NCBI GenBank assembly: GCA_020723325.1
Contig: DYJD01000029.1
Span: 1-64,000, forward strand
Source: Desulfosudis oleivorans
Lineage (GTDB): Bacteria; Desulfobacterota; Desulfobacteria; Desulfobacterales; SURF-7
DNA: 64,000 nt
Direction: 5' to 3'
In this document: in pieces, positions 44,824 to 53,973 of the stretch
How positions within the stretch are numbered: the first letter of the stretch is position 1
How the letters are laid out: each line of letters starts with the position of its first letter
The notes under the pieces: model-generated
Seen by the model: only the letters and a program-made list of their open reading frames with translations
The model's database searches: none
Told to the model about the DNA's origin: nothing
Program-made: the position numbers and the translations under genes

Positions 44824-45231
44824 ATGAAAATCTTGATTGTTGATGATGAGCTGATCAGTCGTAAGGCCATGGAGAAAATTTTCATAAAATTCGGTGAGTG
44901 CCGGATCGCTGAAAGCGGCGCAAGCGCTGAAGTCGAATTCCAGCAGGCACTGAATGAGAATCAAGTCTTCCAGCTTGTGGTGCTGGATATTTCCATGGAA
45001 GATAAAAGCGGCCTGGACGTGCTGAAATCCTTGCGAAGCATGGAAGCGGAAAAAAAGCTGGAGCAAAATAAGCGCGCCAAAATCTTCATGGCCACCGGCA
45101 ACCGCGAAATGCAGATGGTCAAGTCCTGTGTTACCGCCGGCTGCAACGACTATATCCTGAAGCCTCTGAAACCCGAGGTGGTCATTAAAAAATTGGCGGA
45201 TATCGGGATTCGGCCGGTTGGGGAGGGATGA
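44824..45231 (+). CDS. Single-domain response regulator (CheY-like)
   Basis: A 135-residue receiver: acidic pocket ILIVDDELISRKAM, phosphoacceptor Asp in LVVLDISMEDKSGLDV, Thr in FMATGNREM and Lys in DYILKPLKPEV. No output domain is attached, so it would pass a signal by protein contact. A GGGGGGAGCA site precedes ATG 44824. It closes the HDOD-kinase-receiver operon. Confidence 0.94.
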   Translation: MKILIVDDELISRKAMEKIFIKFGECRIAESGASAEVEFQQALNENQVFQLVVLDISMEDKSGLDVLKSLRSMEAEKKLEQNKRAKIFMATGNREMQMVKSCVTAGCNDYILKPLKPEVVIKKLADIGIRPVGEG

Positions 45232-45238
45232 TCGCAGA

Positions 45239-45270
45239 GTAAGAGTAAGAGTAAGAGTAAGAGCAAGAGT
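45239..45270. repeat. Tandem hexamer repeat (AGTAAG)
   Basis: Five to six copies of AGTAAG/AGCAAG directly after the response-regulator stop, at the convergent junction with the membrane-protein gene. Its register is 6 bp, like the arms of the dispersed hexamer elements, though the word differs. Confidence 0.75.
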
Positions 45271-45273
45271 TGA

Positions 45274-45714
45274 TTATGGACCTTGTTCCTTTAATTGACC
45301 TAACAGAATCCGCAAATAGCGGATGCTTGAAAGGATCAGGGCCAGGCCGATGCCGATATAGAGCACTGAAAGATAAGGCTTGGGAAGGGATGAATGGCGC
45401 AAGCCCGCGCCCATGGCCGCCATGCCGGCCACCAACAAATAGCTTTTCCAGGGCATAAAGGCAAAGACGCATTTTTTGCCCTGCATGGGCAAGATCCGTC
45501 CCAAATTTTTGTCCACGATCCGCAAGAATCCAAAATGATGAATGAGCAGGGCCGCAGCCACGCCGGCGGCGGCAAATATCCGGAAGAAATGAACAGGTTC
45601 AGCCGCCAACCAAACATAGGCCAGCCTGAGCAGCATGGCACCCACGGCGATCCACATCAACCCGGCTAATAATATCAAGATGCGTTTGTCCACCGCTGGT
45701 GTGATTCTGTTCAT
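45274..45714 (-). CDS. Small integral-membrane hypothetical protein
   Basis: A 146-residue protein with four predicted helices (about residues 12-32, 42-60, 85-102, 112-130) and positive loops (DKNLGRILPMQGKKC between helices 2 and 3). The pattern KRILILLAGLMWIAVGAMLLR is common in small conserved membrane proteins of Desulfobacterota. No function can be given. Confidence 0.75.
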   Translation of the reverse strand: MNRITPAVDKRILILLAGLMWIAVGAMLLRLAYVWLAAEPVHFFRIFAAAGVAAALLIHHFGFLRIVDKNLGRILPMQGKKCVFAFMPWKSYLLVAGMAAMGAGLRHSSLPKPYLSVLYIGIGLALILSSIRYLRILLGQLKEQGP

Positions 45715-45756
45715 GAATCAAATCTTTCAGGATACTGTAAAAGTTTTTTTCAGCCG

Positions 45757-45840
45757 CGATCATCGTTTCGGTCATCCCTTCACGGTAGGAGCGGCTTCCA
45801 TCTGCGATGCGGCCGGAATGATGATTAAGGCCTATTTCTC
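45757..45840. repeat. REP-like unit, diverged copy
   Basis: In reverse orientation it matches the 50-bp unit of 13311-13360 (GGCCTTAATCATCATTCCGG, then a TGGAAGCCGCTCCTACC part). The rest of the gap to 46011 contains CACGAAAGTCACGAAA words and an AT-rich stretch with no gene. Confidence 0.6.
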
Positions 45841-46011
45841 AAATTCAGTATAACAAATCAAAGCCACAAAAACACACGAAAGTCACGAAAAATACTAATC
45901 CTTATGTTTCAATCTAAAAAAACGAACGCTCGTTATATATATTGACATCTGCCTTTATTCCAACTATTATTTTTTCACAATGCAATATTTGACATGAAGA
46001 AAAACCATACC

Positions 46012-47565
46012 ATGGAAAAATTCGAGACCTTTGACCAATTGTTGTTTGAGATTTCTTCCAAATTCGTCAACCTGCCGGCGGCTGAGGTTGACAAGGAAAT
46101 CAACAATGCCCTCAAGGCCATTGTGGAGTTTCTGGACATTGATCAAAGCGTTTTCGGCGAATTCAAGGATGACGGCGATTCCCTGCTGGTCATGCACGGC
46201 TATACCGCTTACAAATGGCAGGAAAACCGCGGACTGGTGCTGAACAAAATCGCCCCCCATGTCACCCGGGAATTACGACTCGGCCGGGTGGTGAATCTCG
46301 CGCGGCTTCCGGATGAAATCCCGGCTGATTGGGAAGAAGAACGCGCCTATGTGGCCAAGGTCGGCTTGAAATCATGCTTGGGGGTCAGCCTGAAAGTGGG
46401 CGGCTCGGTCCTGGGAGTGATCATTTTTGAATCTTACCGTTCCTTTCAGACCTGGACCGAGCAGACCCTCCGGCAGATGCGCCTGTTGGCCCAGGTTTTT
46501 TCCAATGCCCTGGAACGTAAGCAAACGGAAATCAAATTAAACAAAGCCTTCACCAAAATCAAGGAACTCTCGGAACTGCTGAAAGCCGAAAACCAATATT
46601 TACGGGAAACCATCAGCAGCCAGAGCCGTTATGAAGAAGTCATCGGCCGCAGTCAGGCCATCCGCTACGTCCTAGGTAAAATCGAGCAAGTGGCCGAGAC
46701 CAATTCCACCGTACTGCTTTTAGGGGAAACCGGCACTGGCAAGACCCTCCTGGCCCAACTGGTGCATAAACTAAGTCCGCGCAAAAACAAGACCATGGTA
46801 AAGGTCAATTGCGCCACTTTACCGGCCAATCTATTGGAAAGCGAACTGTTCGGCCATGAAAAAGGCGCTTTTACCGGCGCGGTCACCAAAAAAATCGGCC
46901 GTTTTGAGATTGCCAACGGCTCCACCCTCTTCCTAGATGAAATCGGTGAATTGCCCCTGGACCTCCAGACTAAACTGCTGCGGGTCCTGGATGAAGGCGA
47001 GTTCGAGCGCCTGGGCAACGCCAAATCCATCAAAGTGGATGTGCGCATTGTGGCTGCCACCAACCGGGATCTTTCACATATGGTGCGGGAAGGGAAATTC
47101 CGGTCGGATCTTTACTACCGCCTGAACGTCTACCCCATTACCGTGCCGCCTTTGCGGGAACGCAAGGAGGACATTCCGGCTATGGTTTTTGCCTTTGTCA
47201 AAGCCTTTTGCAAAACCATGGGCAGAAAGGTGGAGAGCATTCCCAAAAGCGGCCTGGACGCCATCATGGGCTATACCTGGCCCGGCAATATCCGCGAATT
47301 GAAAAATGTTGTGGAAAACGCCATGATCTCCAACCGCACGGAAATATTGCATCTGCATCCTCCGGAAAGCACCCTGCTCGACACCCGGGAGGATCTGACC
47401 TTTGAAGACGCCGAACGCCGGCATATCCTTTCTGTCCTCCAACGCACCGGCTGGCAAATCAAAGGCCCAACCGGCGCCGCAGAACTGCTCCACCTGAAAC
47501 CCTCCACCCTCTATTCCAAGATGAAACGCCTGGGCATTCACCCACGCAGCCAGAAAGGGTTGTAG
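46012..47565 (+). CDS. Sigma-54-dependent activator with GAF domain
   Basis: A 517-residue enhancer-binding protein of the FhlA/NorR type. Residues 20-175 form a GAF sensory domain ([40 protein letters not shown]). A coiled linker leads to the AAA+ domain: Walker [30 protein letters not shown] with the sigma-54 contact loop GAFTGA, Walker [12 protein letters not shown], arginine-finger region. The C-terminus is a Fis-type HTH ([20 protein letters not shown]). The first ATG (45994) is another possible start. A perfect dyad just after its stop and a -24/-12 promoter further on make the gene at 47832 its likely target. Confidence 0.93.
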   Translation: MEKFETFDQLLFEISSKFVNLPAAEVDKEINNALKAIVEFLDIDQSVFGEFKDDGDSLLVMHGYTAYKWQENRGLVLNKIAPHVTRELRLGRVVNLARLPDEIPADWEEERAYVAKVGLKSCLGVSLKVGGSVLGVIIFESYRSFQTWTEQTLRQMRLLAQVFSNALERKQTEIKLNKAFTKIKELSELLKAENQYLRETISSQSRYEEVIGRSQAIRYVLGKIEQVAETNSTVLLLGETGTGKTLLAQLVHKLSPRKNKTMVKVNCATLPANLLESELFGHEKGAFTGAVTKKIGRFEIANGSTLFLDEIGELPLDLQTKLLRVLDEGEFERLGNAKSIKVDVRIVAATNRDLSHMVREGKFRSDLYYRLNVYPITVPPLRERKEDIPAMVFAFVKAFCKTMGRKVESIPKSGLDAIMGYTWPGNIRELKNVVENAMISNRTEILHLHPPESTLLDTREDLTFEDAERRHILSVLQRTGWQIKGPTGAAELLHLKPSTLYSKMKRLGIHPRSQKGL

Positions 47566-47573
47566 CGCCGGGT

Positions 47574-47603
47574 CGAAATATCGTCCATGGGTTTGATATT
47601 TCG
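47574..47603. promoter_or_regulatory. Candidate enhancer site (perfect dyad)
   Basis: GAAATATC (47575-47582) and GATATTTC (47595-47602) form a perfect 8-bp dyad with centres 20 nt apart, framed by C and G. It begins 9 nt after the activator stop and lies about 95 bp upstream of the -24 box, a usual place for a sigma-54 enhancer. Confidence 0.65.
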
Positions 47604-47693
47604 TCCCCAATGCTTGGAAAACAACCACCAGAGCCCGCGGCCGAAAACAATATATCCTTAACATTCATGTGGTTGTCACAATAAAAATCAATC

Positions 47694-47709
47694 TGGCACA
47701 TTTCTGGCT
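47694..47709 (+). promoter_or_regulatory. Sigma-54 (-24/-12) promoter
   Basis: TGGCAC-ATTTC-TGGCT: the GG (47695-47696) and GC (47707-47708) doublets have the exact spacing of the sigma-54 consensus TGGCAC-N5-TTGCW. It lies about 120 nt before the dehydratase start. Confidence 0.7.
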
Positions 47710-47831
47710 CTATCTGTCCGGCAAGAGGATGGAGCAAGCCGCATGAGCAGGAATTGTTTGTTCAGGACGTCTTGGATTTGCTCCTGGTTTGTTAGGAAAT
47801 TGTGAACAACCTATTTGCAAAGGAATCGGCC

Positions 47832-49298
47832 ATGCGCACCAAGCAACAATACATTGAGCATTTGTTTCGAAAAAACCGGAATGTGTATTATAAAGGCGAA
47901 AAAATCGGTCGGGACCATGAAGTTTTGGAGCAAAGCATCGGAGTGCTGGGGCATACCTTTGATGCGGCCCGCAATCCGGAAACCGCTGAACTGTGCACGG
48001 CCAAATCCCATCTCAGCGGCGAGCTCATCAACCGCTTCTGCCATGTGCACCAATCCACGGATGATCTGCACAAAAAACAGGACATGACCCGCGCCTTGTG
48101 TCGCCAGGTGGGCTACTGCATCGGCCGCTGTATGGGCGTTGATTCCCTCAATGCCGTCAATGCGGTTTCCTATGAAGCCGATCGCATGAACAGCGGCAAA
48201 ACCCAATACCACAAACATTTCTTGAATTGGCTGGACTATTTTCAGAAAAATGATCTGGTGGGGGCCTGCGCCCAGACCGATGTCAAGGGCGATCGCCTGC
48301 TGCGTCCTTCCCAGCAGCCGGATCCGGACCAATACCTGCATGTGGTGGAACGTAAGAAAGACGGAATCGTGGTCAGGGGCTGCAAGGTACACATCACCCA
48401 GGCTTCGGTGGCGGATGAAATCATCGTGGTGCCCACCCGCTCTCTCTCCCCTGAGGAAAAAGATTATGCCGTGGCCTTTGCCGTGCCCGCGGATTATGAG
48501 GGCGTCACCCAGGTGATCCATCCCCACAACATGCGCAAGCGCGAGCATTTCAAACGGGGTTTCAATTTCGGCGCTGCGGACTCCTATGTCATCTTTGATA
48601 ATGTCTTTGTGCCCTGGGAGCGGGTCTTCTTATGCGGCGAATATCAGCATGGCGGTATCTGCGCCTTGTTGTTCGCCCTCTTTCACCGTCACAGCTATTC
48701 CGGGTGCAAACCAGCTATCGGCGATATCGCCCTGGGCATGGCAGCCCTGGCAGCGGAAGTCAACGGCATTGAAAAGGTCCCCCATGTCAAAGAAAAACTG
48801 GCAAAAATCATTCAGGTCTCTGAATTGGGTTATGCTGCCGGTTTCACCGCCTCGGAAATGGGTAAAGCGGAGATCTATATTCCCGGTATGGGCCAGGTTC
48901 CCTATGGGCCCGGCTCCTGCATTCCCAATTCCATCTATTGTAATGTGGGCCGTTGTCTGACTGGCGAGGCTGTCTTTCATGAGCAGGAGATTCTGTGTGA
49001 TATCGCCGGCGGCGTGCCGGCCACCTTCCCTTTTGAACAGGATCTCATCAACGCAGATCTCAAACCGTTCATGGAAAAATATCTGAAGCGCAATTCCAAA
49101 ATGCAGGTGGAGGATCAAATTAAATTCTGGCTCTATTTAAGTGATATGACCGTATCCGACCTGGCAGGCGGTTTGAATTACGCCAGTTACCACGGCGGCG
49201 GTTCACCGGTAATGGAGCAGATCGCCATCACTTCCCAGTATGACATCCAGCAACGCAAGAATATCGTAAAAAAGCTGGCAGGAATGACCTTGGAATAA
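47832..49298 (+). CDS. 4-hydroxybutyryl-CoA dehydratase-family enzyme
   Basis: A 488-residue FAD/[4Fe-4S] enzyme of the 4-hydroxybutyryl-CoA dehydratase/4-hydroxyphenylacetate hydroxylase family. The cluster ligands of the dehydratase (C-x3-C...H-x6-C) are present: VGYCIGRCMGVD and FALFHRHSYSGCKPA, so it is of the dehydratase rather than the hydroxylase branch. FAD and substrate parts: CAQTDVKGDR, YLHVVERKKDGIVVRGCKVH, DNVFVPWERVF, and a C-terminal YASYHGGGSPVMEQ. The family makes crotonyl-CoA from 4-hydroxybutyryl-CoA by a radical step. The ATG chosen has AAAGGA; a GTG 10 codons upstream is possible. Here CoA partners are not obvious, so the true substrate may differ. Confidence 0.88.
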   Translation: MRTKQQYIEHLFRKNRNVYYKGEKIGRDHEVLEQSIGVLGHTFDAARNPETAELCTAKSHLSGELINRFCHVHQSTDDLHKKQDMTRALCRQVGYCIGRCMGVDSLNAVNAVSYEADRMNSGKTQYHKHFLNWLDYFQKNDLVGACAQTDVKGDRLLRPSQQPDPDQYLHVVERKKDGIVVRGCKVHITQASVADEIIVVPTRSLSPEEKDYAVAFAVPADYEGVTQVIHPHNMRKREHFKRGFNFGAADSYVIFDNVFVPWERVFLCGEYQHGGICALLFALFHRHSYSGCKPAIGDIALGMAALAAEVNGIEKVPHVKEKLAKIIQVSELGYAAGFTASEMGKAEIYIPGMGQVPYGPGSCIPNSIYCNVGRCLTGEAVFHEQEILCDIAGGVPATFPFEQDLINADLKPFMEKYLKRNSKMQVEDQIKFWLYLSDMTVSDLAGGLNYASYHGGGSPVMEQIAITSQYDIQQRKNIVKKLAGMTLE

Positions 49299-49363
49299 GG
49301 GGAGGGTGGAAGTGTGAAGTGTGAAGGGAGAAATGTGAAGGGAGAAAGGGGGAAGCCGAAGCC

Positions 49364-49558
49364 ATGCAAAAAAAATCGGGTCAAAGGCAAGAGAAATTAC
49401 AGGACACGGGCAAGAAAAATCCTGTGAATATGAAAGTGCCCCAGAACAAAGTCGCTGATGAGATAAGGGGCGCCTTTATGGAGCAGCAAAGCAAAATCGT
49501 GAACGAAATCAACAAAAGCATCAATGCAGAGCATGTGGGGGAGAAAAATGAAAGCTGA
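49364..49558 (+). CDS. Small basic hypothetical protein
   Basis: A 64-residue, Lys/Gln-rich frame (QKKSGQRQEKLQDTGKKNPV, then an amphipathic helix IRGAFMEQQSKIVNEINKSI). It has GGGGGAAG before ATG and overlaps the next gene by 11 nt, as real operon members do. Upstream 49303-49352 consists of repeated GTGAAG words, which may have produced the ribosome site by chance. Function unknown. Confidence 0.5.
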   Translation: MQKKSGQRQEKLQDTGKKNPVNMKVPQNKVADEIRGAFMEQQSKIVNEINKSINAEHVGEKNES

Positions 49559-50450
49559 CGACATCAAGCGCGTACTCATTTTAGGCAGCGGGACCATGGG
49601 GCAGCAGATCGGTTATCTGTGCGCCCTGCATGGCCTGGAAGTGGTCATTTACGACATTTCCGAGGAAATCCTGCAAAAGGCGGCCCGGCGCATCCGCAAA
49701 AGCAAGGATTCCATGTCACTGTATGGTCGATTCACCCCGGAAGCAATCGCGGCGGCCCTGGCCAGAATCAGTTACTCCAGCAACCCGCAAAAAGCAGCGG
49801 AGGGCATCCAGTTGATCAGTGAATCCGTGCCCGAAGACCCGCTGCTGAAAGGCAGGGTGCTGCAACAATTCAACGCCCTGTGTCCTCCGGAAACCATCTT
49901 CACCACCAATACTTCCTCCCTGGTTCCGTCCATGTTTGCCGAGGCCACCGGCCGGCCGCAAAAATTCTGCGCCCTGCATTTCCATGTGGTCAGCCTCACC
50001 AACATCGTGGATGTGATGCCCCATGGCGGCACTGCCCCGGAAACCGTGGAACTGGTGACCGGGTTTGCTAGAAAGATCGGCCAGATCCCCATTGTAATGA
50101 ATAAGGAAAACAACGGCTATGTGTACAATTTCATGCTCATGGCCCTGTTGGAATCTGCCCTGACCCTGGCCTCAAGGGGCATTGTGACCGTGGAAGACGT
50201 GGACCGGGCCTGGATGGGGGTGATGCGCGCGCCCATGGGGCCCTTTGGCATCATCGACACCATTGGACTTGCCACGGCCCATAAGATAACGGAATTTTGG
50301 GCCAAGGTGCGCAATGACAAAAAGGCCCTGGCCAATGCCGAATTTTTGCGCATGTATGTGGACCAGGGCAAACTGGGTATCCAGTCCGGTGAAGGATTTT
50401 ATACCTACCCCCAACCGGCCTATGCTGACCCTGATTTTGTCAAAGGATAA
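49548..50450 (+). CDS. 3-hydroxyacyl-CoA dehydrogenase
   Basis: A 300-residue NAD-dependent enzyme that oxidises 3-hydroxyacyl-CoA (or a related 3-hydroxy acid, e.g. in the carnitine dehydrogenase branch). NAD motif VLILGSGTMGQQIGYLCA, ISESVPEDPLLKGRVL, TNTSSLVPSMFAEAT, catalytic His in CALHFHVV and Glu later in PAPETVELV-like stretch, NNGYVYNFMLMALLESALTLASRG, GPFGIIDTIGL. The ATG chosen has GGGGGAGAAAA. It fits as the step after dehydration/hydration of the acyl chain made by the upstream enzyme. Confidence 0.9.
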   Translation: MKADDIKRVLILGSGTMGQQIGYLCALHGLEVVIYDISEEILQKAARRIRKSKDSMSLYGRFTPEAIAAALARISYSSNPQKAAEGIQLISESVPEDPLLKGRVLQQFNALCPPETIFTTNTSSLVPSMFAEATGRPQKFCALHFHVVSLTNIVDVMPHGGTAPETVELVTGFARKIGQIPIVMNKENNGYVYNFMLMALLESALTLASRGIVTVEDVDRAWMGVMRAPMGPFGIIDTIGLATAHKITEFWAKVRNDKKALANAEFLRMYVDQGKLGIQSGEGFYTYPQPAYADPDFVKG

Positions 50451-50463
50451 TAAGGAGGATCGT

Positions 50464-51219
50464 GTGCTTTCATTTTCATTGACCGACAAGATCGCCCTGA
50501 TCACCGGGGCCAGCCGGGGAATCGGGGAGCAGATCGCCCTGACCCTTGCAGAAAACGGTGCCCACTGCATCCTGGTGAGCCGCAAGCTCGCCGGATTGGA
50601 AAGTGTTGTAGAAAAAATAATCCATCACGGCGGCAAAGCCGAAGCCATTGCCTGCAACATGGGCGAATTGGATCAGATCAAAATCCTGATGGCAGAGGTT
50701 CAGGCCAGGCACGGCCGCCTGGACATCCTGATCAACAATGCCGCGGCCAATCCCTATTTTGGTGAAATGCTCAATGCCGAAGAATGGGCCTGGGACAAAA
50801 CCAACCAGGTGAATCTCAAAGGCCCCTTTTTCATGACCCAATTGGGCGCCAAACTCATGCAGGCCAGAGGCGGCAGCATTGTGAACGTGTCTTCAGTGAA
50901 CGGAGTGCGGCCGGCGCCCATGCAGGGCATCTATTCCATCACCAAGGCGGCCCTGATTGCCAAGACCAAGGCCTTTGCCAAGGAATTGGCTGCTTATAAG
51001 ATCCGGGTCAATGCCCTGCTTCCAGGCATGACCGAGACCAAATTTTCCAGCATCATCACCGAAAATAAGGAAATCGAAAAGGAAGTGATTGCCAGGATTC
51101 CCCTGGGCCGCATTGCCATGCCGGCGGAAATGGCCGGAGCGGTGCTCTACCTAGCTTCCGAGGCCGCCTCCTATACCACCGGAACCTGTCTCATCTGTGA
51201 CGGGGGAATGCTGGCCTGA
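50464..51219 (+). CDS. Short-chain dehydrogenase (FabG-like)
   Basis: A 251-residue SDR oxidoreductase. Cofactor motif ITGASRGIGEQIALTL, NNAAANPYFGE, Ser in VNVSSVNGVRP, YSITKAALIAKTKAFAKEL with Tyr and Lys, and the C-terminal TGTCLICDGGMLA, all of the classical FabG type. GTG 50464 is preceded by AAGGAGGAT and is the likely start. It follows the 3-hydroxyacyl-CoA dehydrogenase by 13 nt and so belongs to the same catabolic run. Confidence 0.9.
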   Translation: MLSFSLTDKIALITGASRGIGEQIALTLAENGAHCILVSRKLAGLESVVEKIIHHGGKAEAIACNMGELDQIKILMAEVQARHGRLDILINNAAANPYFGEMLNAEEWAWDKTNQVNLKGPFFMTQLGAKLMQARGGSIVNVSSVNGVRPAPMQGIYSITKAALIAKTKAFAKELAAYKIRVNALLPGMTETKFSSIITENKEIEKEVIARIPLGRIAMPAEMAGAVLYLASEAASYTTGTCLICDGGMLA

Positions 51220-51282
51220 AAAGAGAAACCGTTTCCGTTGGGGGTCGAGATCGGAAAAAAGATTTAATGGCAAAAAAAGATA

Positions 51283-51564
51283 GATACCGATTCTGATCCC
51301 GAGAGGTTGGATGATTGCGGAGAAGTATAGCAGCCACGACTCGCTGGTTTTTTAAAGGCTATGAAACCAGGCTGATCATGTCCACTATCGGGGTCGGGGT
51401 CGCTATCGGTATCGGGGTCGTCGGAAAAGCAAAATACGGGCCTTGATCATTGCTTCGGCCCTATCGCGGCTGGAAGCCGCTCCCACAAAGACCTGGGAGA
51501 AACACTATATGAAAATAATAATTGATAGAATACCACAATTCCTAATTCGTAATTCCTAATTCAT
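51283..51564. repeat. Composite repeat block, copy F
   Basis: The gap 51220-51771 has no gene. It holds: hexamer-arm element F (left arm 51283-51303, right arm 51387-51420, centre GAGAGGTTGGATGATTG as in copy C); the 50-bp REP-like unit (51438-51486, GGGCCTTGATCATTGCTTCG then GCGGCTGGAAGCCGC); and an AT-rich 40-bp unit (51524-51564) that is the inverse of 40970-41010. Three families therefore sit side by side. Confidence 0.85.
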
Positions 51565-51771
51565 AATTGATGCTGAAACCCGCCTGCCAGCACCCCGTGA
51601 TTCCCCCCTGACCGCCCCCTCAATAATAATGCTTGACACTGTGAGACAATTTTGACATCTCGAAACATACCATTTGGTTTGTTTTTTTTGATCAACTTTC
51701 TTTTTATGCAGGAACCCAAGATGAAATAACCGATTTTTCTTACTACCCATCCAATCAACAGGAGAAAAACC

Positions 51772-52701
51772 ATGTTACAGTTTGGAGCCGTGGAAAAGGT
51801 GTTATTACCCGTCATGCTCGCCATCATCATGCTGGGAATGGGGCTGGGCCTGACTTTCAAAGACTTCAGACGCATCCTGGAGACGCCTTTTCAGGTGATG
51901 CTGGGAAGTTTCGGACATTTCGTCATCATGCCCCTGGCCGCCTGCTGCGTGGTGTTCCTGCTGAAGCTCCCATTCGAGCTGGCCCTGGGGGTTATGCTGG
52001 TGGGCTCCTGCCCCAGCGGCGCGACCTCCAACCTGATCAATTATCTGGCCAAAGGGGACGTTGCCCTGGCCATAACCATCACCACCCTTTCCACCTTGAT
52101 CTGCCCCTTGTTCACCCCCTTGATCCTCTCCCTGTTTTCAGCCTTGATGAACGTGCCGGGCAACGAGATCAGCATCTCCTTTGTGGAAATGCTGAAAATG
52201 GTTTTGGTGATCATCGCCGTCCCCATCAGCCTCGGTATGACTTTGCGCCATTTTTTTTACAAATTTTCCCAGGCCATTGAAAAACCGTATAAGATTTTTT
52301 CCATCCTCTTCCTGGTGTTTGTCATCGTTTTCGTGCTCCACAAGAATCGCAGCGAGATTTGGAGCATGATCGGTCTGGTGGGAATAGCTGTAGTGCTACA
52401 CAATATTCTCGGCTTTGCCTTGGGATACATCATTCCAAAATTTCTGCGCATTCCGGAAATACAGTCCCGCACCATCGCCATTGAAATGGCCATCCAGAAC
52501 ACCACCCTGGGTATGACCATCGCGGTACAGTTCTTTCCGCCTTCCGTGGCTCTGCCGTCGGCAGTGTTCAGCATCTGGATGTATATTACCGGCCTTTTCA
52601 TGGCCTATGTCTGGTCGCGCCTGCGACCGGCTCAGCAGCAAAGCGGCTGGATCGTTAAAAGCAACCCGGCCAAGGATCTGGTTTCAGACGTTCTGCCGTA
52701 G
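51772..52701 (+). CDS. Bile acid:sodium symporter-family transporter
   Basis: A 309-residue membrane protein with about nine helices of the BASS family, which imports organic acids with sodium. Seen: MLGMGLGLTFKDFRRIL, the crossover motif SCPSGATSNLINYLAKGDVALA (residues 79-100), and IQNTTLGMTIAVQFFPP in the second crossover region. AACAGGAG lies before ATG 51772. Placed between the SDR and enolase genes, it is probably the uptake step for the unknown substrate of this cluster. Confidence 0.93.
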   Translation: MLQFGAVEKVLLPVMLAIIMLGMGLGLTFKDFRRILETPFQVMLGSFGHFVIMPLAACCVVFLLKLPFELALGVMLVGSCPSGATSNLINYLAKGDVALAITITTLSTLICPLFTPLILSLFSALMNVPGNEISISFVEMLKMVLVIIAVPISLGMTLRHFFYKFSQAIEKPYKIFSILFLVFVIVFVLHKNRSEIWSMIGLVGIAVVLHNILGFALGYIIPKFLRIPEIQSRTIAIEMAIQNTTLGMTIAVQFFPPSVALPSAVFSIWMYITGLFMAYVWSRLRPAQQQSGWIVKSNPAKDLVSDVLP

Positions 52702-52713
52702 TAAAGGAAGATT

Positions 52714-53967
52714 ATGAGTAAAATTGTTAAAGTGGAACTGTTTCATGTCCGCATCCCCCTGGATGTCCCGTTCTACCCGAGCTGGATACCCGGTTACCCC
52801 CAAACGGAGAACCGCTTTGATCTGATCCGCATCACCACTGCCGACGGCATTGAAGGCTACTCGGCCGGACCGGCCATCGCCCGGGAGCGCAAGGGGCTGG
52901 GAGAACTGATCGCGCCTTATCTTATTGATCAAGACGCTGCCGATCTCGACCTGATGCACCAGCGTCTGCGGGAAGTATCCTACCTCGGCTTGCGCTGCCA
53001 CTGGATCGAGCCGGCTTTTTGGGACATCAAAGGTAAAACGGCCGGCAAGCCCGTGTATGAACTCCTGGGCGGAACCCTTCAAAAAATCGATCTCTATGCC
53101 TCCACCGGCGAAGTCAAAGGCCCCCAGGAGCGCATCGAAGAAGTCCGGCAGCGCTATGAAGAAGGTTTCCGCTGGGTCAAGCTGCGGGTCCATGATTTTG
53201 ATGTGAAAAAAGATATTGAACAAGTGGAAGCCGTGGCCAAGGCCATGGGTGACAAGATTAAAATCGGCGTGGATGTGAACCAGGCCTGGCGGGTTACCAT
53301 CGTGAACGACGCACCTTTGTGGGATCTTAGGCGGGCCAAATATTTCGCCGATGCCTGCGCTGATCTCGGAATTGCCTGGATCGAAGAACCCCTGCCCATG
53401 GACGATTACGAGTCCCAGGCGGCCCTCACGGCTTACAGCAAGGTGCCCATCAGCGGCGCAGAGCTGCATTCATCAGGCCTGCCGGAGCTGAAAATGATGA
53501 TCGAACGCCGCTGTTACCATATTTTTCAGCCCGACGCCATCATGGCCGGCGGCATTAGCCAGGTCATGGAAGTCGCCCGGTTGTGCCGGAAGCACGGCCT
53601 GATCTTTACACCCCATACCTGGACCAACGGCATCGGTTTCGCCGTCAACCTGCAACTGATGTTGGCAGGCGGATTTGCCGATGCCAAACCCTTGGAATTT
53701 CCTATCAACCCGCCTTCCTGGACCGTGGCGAAAAGGGACGGTCTCCTGACCGAGCCGTTTCAGCACGTCAACGGCACCCTCACTCCTTCCAAACGGCCTG
53801 GGCTGGGTTTTGAAATCGACAAGGGTGCGCTGAAAAAATACGGCAAGCGATTTTTTAGCATGGGACGCCTGGGGCTCAAATTCTACGCGGTGCGGGACAA
53901 GGGCCTTAAAACCGCCTTGGAAATCGACCGCAATCGCAAACGCTTTGGTGTGGGAGCAAAAAAATAA
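52714..53967 (+). CDS. Enolase-superfamily (mandelate racemase-like) enzyme
   Basis: A 417-residue Mg-dependent enzyme that removes an alpha proton of a carboxylate. Seen: WIPGYPQTENRFDLIRITTADG, second-strand base RWVKLRVHDFD (Lys), metal ligands in IGVDVNQAW (Asp), WIEEPLPMDDYE (Glu) and SGAELHSSG (Glu), IFQPDAIMAGGI with the Asp and TPHTWTNGIG with the His of the His-Asp dyad. This is the mandelate racemase subgroup (acid-sugar dehydratase or racemase). It starts 12 nt after the transporter. A substrate such as a hydroxy or sugar acid is likely but not identified. Confidence 0.9.
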   Translation: MSKIVKVELFHVRIPLDVPFYPSWIPGYPQTENRFDLIRITTADGIEGYSAGPAIARERKGLGELIAPYLIDQDAADLDLMHQRLREVSYLGLRCHWIEPAFWDIKGKTAGKPVYELLGGTLQKIDLYASTGEVKGPQERIEEVRQRYEEGFRWVKLRVHDFDVKKDIEQVEAVAKAMGDKIKIGVDVNQAWRVTIVNDAPLWDLRRAKYFADACADLGIAWIEEPLPMDDYESQAALTAYSKVPISGAELHSSGLPELKMMIERRCYHIFQPDAIMAGGISQVMEVARLCRKHGLIFTPHTWTNGIGFAVNLQLMLAGGFADAKPLEFPINPPSWTVAKRDGLLTEPFQHVNGTLTPSKRPGLGFEIDKGALKKYGKRFFSMGRLGLKFYAVRDKGLKTALEIDRNRKRFGVGAKK

Positions 53968-53973
53968 CCGATT

